A stretch of DNA of 64,000 nucleotides from Takakia lepidozioides. Taxonomy: Eukaryota > Streptophyta > Takakiopsida > Takakiales > Takakiaceae. Below the pieces are notes generated by a model, which was not told the origin of the DNA, searched no databases, and worked only from the letters and a program-made list of their open reading frames with translations. Below are positions 46,772 to 57,060 of the stretch, in pieces. Position 1 is the stretch's first letter, and each line of letters opens with the position of its first letter. The position numbers were made by a program, and so were the translations under genes. The stretch lies in NCBI GenBank assembly GCA_030704615.1, contig CM060733.1:22010001-22074000 (forward strand). The letters are read 5' to 3'.

Positions 46772-47505
46772 GAGCACAGCCGCTCTCCGCCTTTGACTGG
46801 TCCGCTTGCACTTCCCGAACAACAATCGAAACGAAAGCCACGATCAAGATCCGCATCCTCCTCCCCCATGGCCCTATGCACGGACAACTAGGGTTGCAAG
46901 AACCCCTATGCAATCGGCGACGGGGAATTGAGCAATAAATGCTTGGAGAGGAAATGTAGGGGTGATAGAAACGAAATACATGAAAATGTGGAGTGTGATT
47001 GCAGTGGAGAATCAAAACAAAAACAAATGAAAAACAGGAGAGGAACGCAAAGATTGCAAGGTGGTATGGAATTGGAAAGAAGAGCACCAACTAGAAACCT
47101 TGAAGCGGAGTTTCCCTTGCAACGCAGAGACAGACATTCTCCAGTCAGCAAGTGCGAGGTGGCGGTGCCCCGTTATGAGATCTGCGATTTGCCGGTTTAG
47201 TTGGGCTCTAAGAAAATTGAAGGGCAGCCCACCCCTGCATGCAGCCCGGTTCCAAAATGTAAAAATCACCCAGCTATTTGTGCAACTCTGTAGGTCACTA
47301 TATATCAATGTCTTACATTAAATTTTTTGACTTGTACATTACTAGTGCATAGTGACACAAATAAGGTGAATTCTAAATAATGGTTTTCATCTTGTACTCC
47401 CTTTGTTCCGAAATGAAAAGCACTTTTAATTTCTTCATGCATTTGTACCTCTTCATATATTTGTATTTATTCTTTATTTTATTTTACTTTATTGTTTTTT
47501 TCTTT

Positions 47506-47738
47506 AAAAAAAGGGGAACACCTCGAGGCGACAGCTCACAAATCAGGCCCCTTAACAGTGAGGAGAAAATAACCTCTTTCACAGTAACCCGCGCAGCGCG
47601 GCATAGGAACGGGACCAAGAACCGGAGAGAAGAGTATGCCACACCCGTCAGTAGCAAGAGTCGACCCCAGAATCGCCTCGGTCGCACTTAGTGCACTTAG
47701 CCAACTGAGCTACCGACTGTTGGTTTTTAATTTCCGAA
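47506..47738 (-). repeat. tRNA-derived SINE, copy 2 (longer)
   Basis: Nearly identical head to copy 1, with A box at 47701-47712 and a GGGGTCGACTC B box near 47658-47668. It continues through TGAGCTGTCGCCTCGAGG to a TTTTTTT tail at 47506. The extra 3' part is shared with copy 3 at 62.6 kb. Confidence 0.75.
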
Positions 47739-47739
47739 T

Positions 47740-48345
47740 GGTAAATCACAAAAAATCAAAAGTGATCACGGAAATCACTGCAGAGAAGCCAACGTCGACA
47801 AACACAAGGAATCTGATACTCAGAGTGCCTGCACATCTTCCAATGATATGAAAAAGTCTAGTCTACAACTCCTAGTAGAAGTCTATCTTAACGCTATTTG
47901 GTTCACTTGACTCACCGCCAAGTGTAGCCAAAACACAACTTCAAGAATATTCACACCTAACCTCCATTCTCAATGCCACCTGATGCCCAGTGCACTACAA
48001 CACACAACCATGCCTTGGTGTTGAACCAATTGACCTGCCGACTCCCCTGGAAACAAAATTATTCTGGAATTCCTGCAAACTTGTCACACCATCGTATCAG
48101 TGTAACACAAAGCTGATGAACTCATTGATTGGTTCATGAAAACATACTTGTCATTAATTTGTCCCCCTTTTTCACAGGTTCTTGAAGTTGGTCCACGGTT
48201 GAATATAGAAGCAGTCTAACTTAGTAGTATACTTCTATAGTGTGGAAAGGTGTGACAGCAACAAGAGAATATAGAAATGTAATAGAGCCAGTATCCCAAT
48301 GAATCTCACCTACTCAATACTCCATGAGCCATCACAAAATTTGTC
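47740..48345. other. Intergenic sequence downstream of the Crinkler-like gene
   Basis: No gene or repeat recognised; likely 3' flank of the minus-strand gene ending at 48350. Confidence 0.35.
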
Positions 48346-48349
48346 CCCG

Positions 48350-50260
48350 TCACTCCTTGATAGAACGTAAGAAATCACATAACACGCGGTCAAACAAATC
48401 CTCCGCTTCTACCTGTCCAATATAGCCAATTAAACGATTATCTTGGCATTCAGATTGGAGTTTAGCTGGCTTCTTTGCAGGATAGGCAACTACCAAGCTG
48501 ATGCAACCATCTTTGCATGCGGCAAGCACCCTCGTTTTGGACTCGGAACTATTCTTGTACATCTGTTCCGGATCTGTAGTTGCCACTGCTCTAGCCCACC
48601 GCACCTCAGATCGCAGCTTCAGTTGACAGAAGACGGGAATCTTCAAATTCCCAAGTCTCACAACAAAAAGAACATCAGCTCCAGATCTGTCGTAAAAAAT
48701 GAGGCATGGCGGACGAGATTTCTCTTCAGCATGAAGAAATTTACTTACGGTGTGGATCCTATATGACTCCCTCCACACTCCTTCACCTTCACCGGTAATC
48801 GTTGGCTTGTCCCTTGCGAATTTTGGAGGCAGGGTTGCATCCTTGAAACAGCACATATCGGCCAACAATTTTGTGCCGTCAAACAGCTTGGCCACATGAA
48901 CTGTGAAAAGTTTCTCCCATGCCCTACCCATTGCACTGGGATCATCCTTGCAATCAACCATGTAGTCTTTAAGTGATTTCTCAAATGAATGGTTGTTCGT
49001 CAAGTAGTTCATGATGCTATGATGGACTGTCGGTTCGACTATAGAGAAAGTGAATTGGGAACCTGTTGAATGGTGTAGCTGTCCAAGGCCACACTCGAGC
49101 AAAGTCATATCTCCGTCCGTTGAAACGGTATGTTCTCCCCTCCCTGCATAGGCAAAGGAGGTTCCTATTCTTTGCACCAAGGAAGCACTATTGAATGATT
49201 CTTCTTTCAGGACAAATGTGCCTTTTGCTCCACACAGAGCGCTCACAGCATAATAAATGGAAGTGCTGTCATTGGTGTTGCTTGTGATCTCCTTGAAATA
49301 GTTGTCTACTACGGTTATATCCCATCTTCCTCCAGCCTTCCTCAGAAGGCGCTCGACACAACTTACCAAACACCTTCGACGGCCTCTGAACTTTTCCAGC
49401 AGATACTGAGCATTGTCCTCCATATGATCATCCTCTAGCTTCAGGTACTCGCTGCAGAATTTCAGAACCTGACGCACATCTGTCCATGAAGAAAATGGAG
49501 CAGAAGAAAATTGAACCGGGCCACCACCCCCTTCTTTTGCAATCAGCGAACCTATGTCCGCTTCCAGCTTCAAAAAGCTGACACCTGTACCAGCAACAAA
49601 TACTTTCTGCTTTGGCAGCGATGTAGATGGCCCCACTAGGGCTTTGATCATTGGAGAAAAAATGGACCTTAGCTCTTTTGTCTCGGGGGATTCATAGTCA
49701 TTTACATATGTCCTTCCCAACACCTGCGCTTCATCCAGAACTACAGTGAAAGTGCCAACCTTCCCCTCTAAATCCGTCCACAGTTTTTTTATCCTAGCAT
49801 TTAGCCCCTCTGAATCTTCCAGGGAAGTAACCACGTCAAAAAGTTCCCGAGTAAGCACATCATATAGATCATTACGATCTGCACCAAGGAAAGCACGGAA
49901 TTGCACCTGGAGCATGAGCCATTGCAGAGGACTCAAATCAGGAATTTCTTGGTGACAAAATTCCAAGATTAACAACCTTGAAAGAATGGCACACCTCATA
50001 CGTTTCATCACATTCCTGTGATTCATTGCCTTATCGACCTCTATCTCGTGAGAACTCACAGAGGCGACATCATCTGACCCACCGTTTCCTTTGGTTTTAG
50101 CTGTCCAAAAAAAGGGGAGGTGGCTCTTATTTACACTAATTTCAGTTGGCGTTGTCTCTCTCTCTCTTTGTGGACCTGGAATTGGACGGTTTTGGTTGGG
50201 GGCCACTGGGAACAGCCCCTTTGTTGATGGTGGTTGATGAAAATCCCATGCGAGGATCAA
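48350..50260 (-). CDS. Crinkler-RHS-type P-loop NTPase with C-terminal PD-(D/E)xK nuclease-like domain
   Basis: The 636-residue frame has a Walker B strand FTVVLDEAQVLG (about residue 170), a following AGTGVSFLKLEADIG and WTDVRQVLKF region, and FRGRRRCLVSCVERLL. This matches the NTPase layout known from Crinkler/RHS proteins. Near the end RSGADVLFVV...PVFCQLKL provides the Asp and the (E/Q)xK of a restriction-endonuclease-like fold. A Walker A (GKT/S) was not seen in this frame or in the minus-strand sequence up to 52.8 kb, so an upstream exon is missing or the gene is truncated. A good acceptor (TTTGGACAG) at 50101-50106 suggests the first 50 residues may be intron. Such proteins act as secreted effectors in some parasites and as conflict proteins in free-living eukaryotes; the role here is unknown. 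Confidence 0.7.
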   Translation of the reverse strand: MILAWDFHQPPSTKGLFPVAPNQNRPIPGPQRERETTPTEISVNKSHLPFFWTAKTKGNGGSDDVASVSSHEIEVDKAMNHRNVMKRMRCAILSRLLILEFCHQEIPDLSPLQWLMLQVQFRAFLGADRNDLYDVLTRELFDVVTSLEDSEGLNARIKKLWTDLEGKVGTFTVVLDEAQVLGRTYVNDYESPETKELRSIFSPMIKALVGPSTSLPKQKVFVAGTGVSFLKLEADIGSLIAKEGGGGPVQFSSAPFSSWTDVRQVLKFCSEYLKLEDDHMEDNAQYLLEKFRGRRRCLVSCVERLLRKAGGRWDITVVDNYFKEITSNTNDSTSIYYAVSALCGAKGTFVLKEESFNSASLVQRIGTSFAYAGRGEHTVSTDGDMTLLECGLGQLHHSTGSQFTFSIVEPTVHHSIMNYLTNNHSFEKSLKDYMVDCKDDPSAMGRAWEKLFTVHVAKLFDGTKLLADMCCFKDATLPPKFARDKPTITGEGEGVWRESYRIHTVSKFLHAEEKSRPPCLIFYDRSGADVLFVVRLGNLKIPVFCQLKLRSEVRWARAVATTDPEQMYKNSSESKTRVLAACKDGCISLVVAYPAKKPAKLQSECQDNRLIGYIGQVEAEDLFDRVLCDFLRSIKE

Positions 50261-50264
50261 TACC

Positions 50265-51505
50265 CAACTTCATCCCAAAAATGAAACCTTATACTCCAGT
50301 TGCAAATTTCCAAATTCAAAATAACAAGTGAAATTTCTTGCTGCCCCTCACCCACCCTCGCCACCCACCAACTTGAAATGGTTAGTACAAAGGAACCACA
50401 AGAAAAAATAAAACCTGAAAAAACTTCTGAATCTTTGGGGTGGTCAAGAAAATTCTTCATAAACTTGGAGGCTCGAGGTACAAAGTGAGCTGCTCCTACA
50501 CCTTCATGCCCACTTCAAGTCCTAAGAATTCACTAGGAGAATTCCTAGGCATTGGGTATGTTTTTCTCGTTTTTAACAGGTGCCCAATGTTTATAGGAAG
50601 ATCAAGAACATTAGTCATGTCAACATATAAATCCATTATAGCCAGGAAGCCATAGTAGTATACTCGAAAAACACTCTACTTCATTTAATTGCCCATTACA
50701 ATTAGCTCTAAGGCAGAAAATGATCTCTATTTAGAACAACTGAAAACCACTAGTATGATTTTGACTGGTTCTAACTTCTAACCATTTGCTCGTCTAAAAG
50801 TTGGCAAAATCTTAACCTCTTTCATGCCTGAAAGCTTCTTGCCTCAGAAAGCAGATACTTCAAAGAATTTCACAGTTCGGTCTCAACTGCAATGACCAAT
50901 TTTCTTCAGGGAGAGACAGTCCAACTCTGTCAGATGCTTCTTCGCAATGCATCTGGAGAAATGATGAAGCTTCAAGTCAAGGTAACAGAATCATTTAATC
51001 TCAGAAGAGCTCAGGTGATTTATCACTACGGCCTAAGCTGAAAAGTATTGCAACCACGATAGCCGAGGCAAACAAGCAAATAACTCACTGTTATGCCCAC
51101 AGCCCACCAGCCATATAATATGATACCACCACATCAAAAGCTTAGATTTTAGTATAGCCCTCCATAGACCGGCGAAGTACATGGACAACAACCAGATGTG
51201 TCCATTTTTATGCATCTCCGCTCTATCCACCAATCCATTACACCTAGTTAGCAAGCAACATACGATGTGTTCGAGACCACGGGCTACCGGTCGATGACCT
51301 CCTCGAAAACAGTTTATTGTATGAGGGTTGATGCACTTGCCCACAACTGCAACCGCTAAGACAATCAGCTGAAAGTAACCTACAGCATTGACTACAGCCA
51401 ACAGATTGAAAACAGCTGCAAAGGTTAAGCTTGAGCACCATCTGGGTCCCAAAGTGTTCAGTCCATGGAGAGACTTATGCGCACAGAAAATGTTGAAAAT
51501 TCTAG
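50265..51505. other. Upstream region of the Crinkler-like gene
   Basis: No convincing 5' exon was identified here, although the missing Walker A exon would be expected on the minus strand. No repeat family was recognised. Confidence 0.3.
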
Positions 51506-51516
51506 TGGCTATCTAC

Positions 51517-52147
51517 CAGTGTTGGACTGGTATCAGGTTTTGCTTATACCAGTAGGTTCCTGGTAGGAAGCAATTTTGTTTTTGTGTTATGGTAGGTTGT
51601 TAAATAATGTTTTTTTTTTAAATTCTGGTACCAGGCTGGTATCAGCAATGCACTTCATGAAAAAATGGAGGTCGGATATCAACAATGGTCCTCGAAAATA
51701 TTCTTGCAAAATATCAACATCGGTTATCAATACTTGAAGTGCAGAATCGTGTCACTTTTGTAAACTACTTGAAGAGCCAATATGCAGATCACAAGGAAGT
51801 TCAGCATGTTGTTGCCTAGCTTCAATGCCTAGCTTCAAATCCACACTACATGGCAATGCTAATCCTACCATATCTGCCGTAGCTGCTACTATATCCCCTC
51901 CCACATTGATACCAGGAAGCTCATACCAGGAGCTGCAACATAATTGTAAACACGGGTAACAACACCGGGTCCTATCGCCGTAAGCCGAGGCGGGTAGGAT
52001 CCTGCCGATCACTCTCGCAAGCCCTAACCGCCGGGCCTGTTCTGCATGGAGTTTTCAGGTTTCAAGAACCTTCTGGTAGGTTAGCTTATATCCGGGTTGT
52101 CACCCGGGTTAATAACCGGGTGGACCCTCAATACCAGTCCAACACTG
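51517..52147. mobile_element. Nonautonomous hAT-like transposon, 631 bp
   Basis: Perfect 17-bp terminal inverted repeats CAGTGTTGGACTGGTAT (51517-51533) and ATACCAGTCCAACACTG (52131-52147) are flanked by the 8-bp duplication CTATCTAC (51509-51516 and 52148-52155). The CAGTG terminus and 8-bp duplication are typical of the hAT superfamily. There is no transposase ORF. Subterminal GGTATCAG/CTGGTA-type motifs are repeated inside. Confidence 0.92.
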
Positions 52148-52159
52148 CTATCTACCAAG

Positions 52160-52915
52160 GCATGAGCTTGGGTGAATACCAAGTACCCATACAGGATGCA
52201 AGTTGACAGTAACCAGAATCACCGCCAGTCATCCCAGACACACATTCGACAGGCCACATCAGTTGCTGCGATCAAGGTCATACAAGACCCATTCATTCAC
52301 CAGAGGAGACTATCTGAAGAATCACAGCCTATGCAATGCTCATGAGAAAATCCTACTATGACTTGATGATTTGATTGCAAGCTGGAAACCTTGTGAATTT
52401 CAAACCCACTGATTGCATCAGATCACAAATGATTACACGACTTCCAAATACTGGGTAACATCCAGCACCTCTTTGGTGGGGGAAAACCCCCCAGCATTTC
52501 AAAGATTATACAAAAGATAGTGTTTACAGAAGTCCTACAATGAATTGCATGTACAGAGAACCAATCCTTGATGGTCGTGCATATGTGATGGATGGTCATA
52601 GCAAAATGTGCATAACCTAACCCTATCCTATAAACAAGTGTACTCTGAATGCCTAAACAACCACACCAAAACTATGCACCATATGCTGTTTGTAGATACA
52701 GCATGTGCCCTGCGGGAGTCTAGCTGAATGAATACATAAAGACTGGAGATGACATTTGGCTATGACCATCTATGAATATACTTCAGTGACATCTGTTTGT
52801 TGGATATCATCTGAACTTTTTCCATCACCTCCACCTCTGTAACGCTTTTGATTCTCCTGGTGACTTTACCAAAGTGATCTGACTCACTATGAAGATTGGG
52901 GTGAACCTGTTGCAA
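52160..52915. other. 3' flank and probable 3' UTR of the RING gene
   Basis: No other coding similarity. The first few hundred bases downstream of the stop at 52919 would be 3' UTR of the minus-strand gene. Confidence 0.4.
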
Positions 52916-52918
52916 GGG

Positions 52919-55120
52919 CTAAGACATGTAGACTTGCACGCTGGCGTTCTTAAGAGACCGGCATAGCGGGCATGCGTCGAGCCGGGTCTCACACTCCTTG
53001 CATAGGCAAAGATGTCGACAGGGTAGCAAAAGAATAGACACATCATTGCACCTGCACACTCTGCAGGTGCGCTGTTCGCGCAGCTCCCTGTTCTCTTTGA
53101 AAGTGCGGGCATGAGCATCAGCCATATCATCATGATGAGAGGATGCCGCATCATCAGCTTCACTATCCCCACAACCCTCTTTGCTTTGCTCCCGGCTGAG
53201 TACCGCTGCCTGCTGAGCCTGTTGAAGGTTGGACCTTAAAGCTGTAACGATTGCCTCATTCGTCTTGGCCTTACTCTGCCAGTGATGTGCCTCTACTCGG
53301 AGCTTGGTCACATGTTCCGCCAATTCTAGGTTCTGGCGTTTGACCTTCTCAACCTCCAAGTCCTTCTCACGCAGCCGACGTGAGACTCCTTCCTCAATCG
53401 CAGCAATGAGTGCCCGTGAATGTCGCTGCCTTTTCTCTTCTAGAAGCTGTCTAACTTGCTCTCCCTGAAGAATAACGAAAAATTAATTGTCAGTCTCCAG
53501 AGTGATTCGGATAGAACTGGTAGCATGCAGGTAGGGAATACTTAATAGTCGCACCTAGAAGTCGCTTATACCCTTCGCTGGGATGAACTGATTTTCTTAG
53601 GCACACAAATGTCTTTGCACATAACCCAGGACCTTCCCAAAGATGTTACAACGATGCATACATTTCATCAAACAACACACACCACTCCCATCCGATCTGC
53701 AGTTAACCGGAATTTGTGATGGCAGAACAGGAGTGAGGCCATACCTGTATTTTAAAAAACTGCTCAATCTCTTCCCTCTGCTGTTGAAGTTGTGTGGTAA
53801 CACTATCCCCCATAACAGAGAAGAGAGCAGAAGAAACGTCTCCCCGCCCACTTGTGGAAGGAGACGGGGTTGAATTAAGCCGCTCGTCCTCAAATGCAAG
53901 TCGCAAACCAGTTGATACCCCCGTAGATGGAGGCATAACCACTGAGCCCGATCCATGATTCTGATGGAAGTCTGCAACATTCAAAATCTGGTGTTGCTGC
54001 CTCTGGTTAGCAAGAAGGTCATCCGATTCTCTAGCTCTCTTTCTTGAACCAAGCAAATTGCAAGCAAGCTCGTTCTCAGCTTCATTGAATAGCGCGGCAT
54101 TCAGTGCTGGTTGATGTCCATGACTGGGACCTGCTACTGCGCAAATTCAAGGCAAATCAATATGGGTAAAATCAGCAACGTCTCCACGAATTATCGATTA
54201 AGAAGCGTGTTAACGGCAATCGGGTACGACACCATGAAAATAGCCCTACTGTCTGATTGAAAGATAGAATTTCCCTGGGTCTTACGATCGCCCGATGCAC
54301 TGGATGCTCGGGAGCCTTTAGGGGCGTCCCGGAATTTACATCCATGCTCATGAAGCCCTCTGCTGTTTAGACCTATCCCGGTCATTTGACCTTATTCCAT
54401 CCCTTCCTGATGAGGACAATCAGATCTCAGCTCGGGTCACCGGCATTCTACTCATTCCACCCTTATGTCGAGACCAGTGAACGACCATGTTACATAAGAA
54501 ATTTGGTGACACAATGCTATACACCAACCCACTGATGTGACTGAAGAAAGAGCCTCACATTGGTTAAACATCCGCAATTGATTTGATCCTCCAGCTGACG
54601 GAGGATGAATCTGGAAATCATCGAGGAACGTATTCTGGTTGAAAGTCAAAGGCGATAGGAAGTTGCGGTTGTCACCACCAAAAATTTGCCGCGCCCTGTT
54701 TCATCGCAAACGCCACTTGTTAGCATGATGAGTTCCACTTCAGACTAAGAAGACTGCCTCTCCATTCAAGCCAGGTTACTTTGCCAATATCACTTCCGAC
54801 TCACTTCTACGGGAGCGGTCCTGCTCATTAAACTTCTCTGTTGATTTCACATAAATTGCAAACCTATCTAACTGAGCTTCTTTGTCGCAATGATATACAA
54901 ACCGCTCATCGTCAATTCCAGTTCGAGAAAGGCTTGTACACTTCCAATTCCACCTCACAATTCTCTCAACAATCCCCGCCTGCCCTTCCCACACATGCGA
55001 GTGGAAACTGTGAAAGATTAAGGACCTGTTCCGGAAGTCTGGGAGAATAACATTTGACGGATATTGAGCTTGCACGGCCATTGCACTGTCACTGCTTCCT
55101 GCTCCAGCTGCAGCTTCCAC
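52919..55120 (-). CDS. BOI/SBP-family RING-type E3 ubiquitin ligase
   Basis: Four exons (55120-55026, 54695-54559, 54136-53745, 53464-52919) join to exactly 390 codons with all phases matching. Exon 1 holds MAVQAQYPSNVI, the usual N-terminus of the family; it may start at the first ATG (55120) or at this internal Met. Exon 3 has TGLRLAFEDE and QLQQQREEIEQFFKIQ, the conserved central motif. Exon 4 begins with GEQVRQLLEEKRQRHSRAL, a long coiled coil, and ends with the RING CRVC...LLPCRHLCLCKEC...CPLC. In plants these ligases ubiquitinate targets such as MYB factors and act in stress, pathogen and hormone responses. The RING has all eight Cys/His ligands. Donor sites are GTCCTT, GTGAGG and GTATGG; acceptors are all CAG-type. 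Confidence 0.93.
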
Positions 55121-57060
55121 TATTAACTACCGAGTAAATTTCTACACGAGGTCGTGCTTGTATATAGAGACTCTGTCGAAGCACTCGCGAAGGTGTCCAG
55201 CGGTGTGTGGAAAATATCTGATAGCGTCCGTGGTGAAGCTCCGACAAGCATGCACAGGCGTTAATAATCTCCTGAAACTAGAGTCAAAGCTGTGGCCAGA
55301 GGAGATGGCTATTAAGAGTGACTGTTCAAGAGTCAATCTCGCAACTACTACATACGCTCCACCGGCCACCCTGCAAATGTGCAACGGAAGCTTTCAAAGA
55401 TTTCCCGACGCAAGTCTCACTCGAGGCTTCCCAATTGACAAGATTTCAGAGAGTTCGCAACTCTTTCCCTTGATGTCACTTCAATAAAAAAATCAAGGAC
55501 ACTAGCGGGATCTTTCAAGTGCGCGTGCAGAATATGAATCAGTTTCGGTGTCTCGAGTCAACAAGAAGATCTGGATTTCTACAGAAAAAAGCATAGGTAA
55601 CTGGCAAGAAAGTTGAAAACATAGATGGAACGCATAGAGAAGGAGAATGTGACTCAGATACCGAACGAAGACTACAGAAAGATACGTTCCAACTCCAATT
55701 GACCACGGGAAGTGTCGTCTGTTTTAAGCAAAAACAAACGTCCTTCAAATCAATGTCAAGCAATAGGAGTCGTATCCAAGAGATATCAGGAAGAAGAGGA
55801 AAATTGGAAGGCCGAAAAAGATTAACACAAGCAACCGGTCTACAAGGCCGATATATCAAAGGGAGATAAAACGAATTTGCAGCAGGCGATGGCCTGGAGC
55901 AAAGCTTTGTCAGAAAACTATAGATGAAGAGAAGGCAGCGCCACGGGAATTGAACCACCGCAGCTCGGGAGACGAAAAGAGAGAGGCTGGCCGAACAATC
56001 ACTCCGACGCTGAGCAACAACCACGAGAAGGGAAAAGAACGGGGAGGCTGGAATGAGAGAAAGAGAGGCCAGGCTACGGATACAAAAGAAGAGGCTCGCA
56101 GAGGCGTTCCTAGAAATGTGTGGTGATTGCAGTGGAGCGGCAGAGATGTCAAGATGTAAAGAAGGCGAGACTTAGGTGTCTCTCGCTCTCGACGTGGGGC
56201 TGTAGAGACAGAGAGCGCGAGCGAGAGCAGGCGGGTGAGCGTGCAGGGCATGCAGCCGGGAAGGTTGGCAAGCGGGCAGCGCCTGTTGTTTTCCCCGCCA
56301 CTTTATCGCCCGTCTAATCGCCGGGCCGCTCCGCCAGACCCGCCACCACCGCTCACCTGACTCCCCTTTTACCGCGCTTCACCTTCTGACCTAACGCGTC
56401 CGCACCCGTCGTAATCCACACCCGCAGTTGACCCTGGCGCCGTTAACTTGCCCTAATTAATCCCCAAGGCAGCCGAGGCGAGCGCGGGGCGAGCGTTGCG
56501 GCCGGTGGAGGGAAGGTGGAGGGGTCGGCCCACGTACAGCGCGGCATTCACTGCATGCGGCCTCGCCCGCGCTGCGCCTGGCCACGCCCCGGATCCCACC
56601 CGCACGTCACCCACTTTGTGCGCTTCACCCACCACGCCATTTCAATAGTCTGACTTGGAAAAAACAACGGCCCCATCCGATTATTCCTTGTCCCCAGCGT
56701 CTCCCTTCCAATTTTCTTCGTCACAATTTGTATTCCTGTTGACGCGCTGCGTATGTTTATGTGGAAATATGAGATAATATACGCGATCCCGTTGCGAGCA
56801 CAAAAATGTGCGAGTGCGAGGGAGAAAGGAAACGACAGCTTGTGTGTCGAGGAACTCCGCGGGTTCCCGCCATTTTTGCAACGACCGGTTCGTTCTTCTT
56901 TCTCACCGACGTTACGCGGTCGCTCTAACGTCCTGGACCGGCTGGTTCCAGTGGTTTATCCGTGGGAGGACCGGCTTCCGCCGGTCGCGGGAGCGTTTGA
57001 CTGTGGGGCGTGGTAGAAACGGGTGCGATGCGTTTCACCCCGTGAAAAGCAGTGACGGCG
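55121..57060 (-). promoter_or_regulatory. Upstream and GC-rich promoter region of the RING gene
   Basis: The segment contains ORFs without resemblance to known proteins, so it is probably 5' UTR with an intron plus promoter. GC content rises sharply from about 56200 to 57060, with many CpG dinucleotides, unlike the flanks. I could not place a transcription start. Confidence 0.35.

Noticed and set aside
48350-50260. Bacterial contaminant ATPase
   Set aside because: The probable splice acceptor at 50.1 kb, the neighbouring plant-type RING gene and the hAT element on the same contig argue for nuclear plant DNA.
51033-51452. 139-codon hydrophobic ORF as a membrane protein
   Set aside because: No family resemblance, no start context and no splice support; composition is compatible with a chance ORF.
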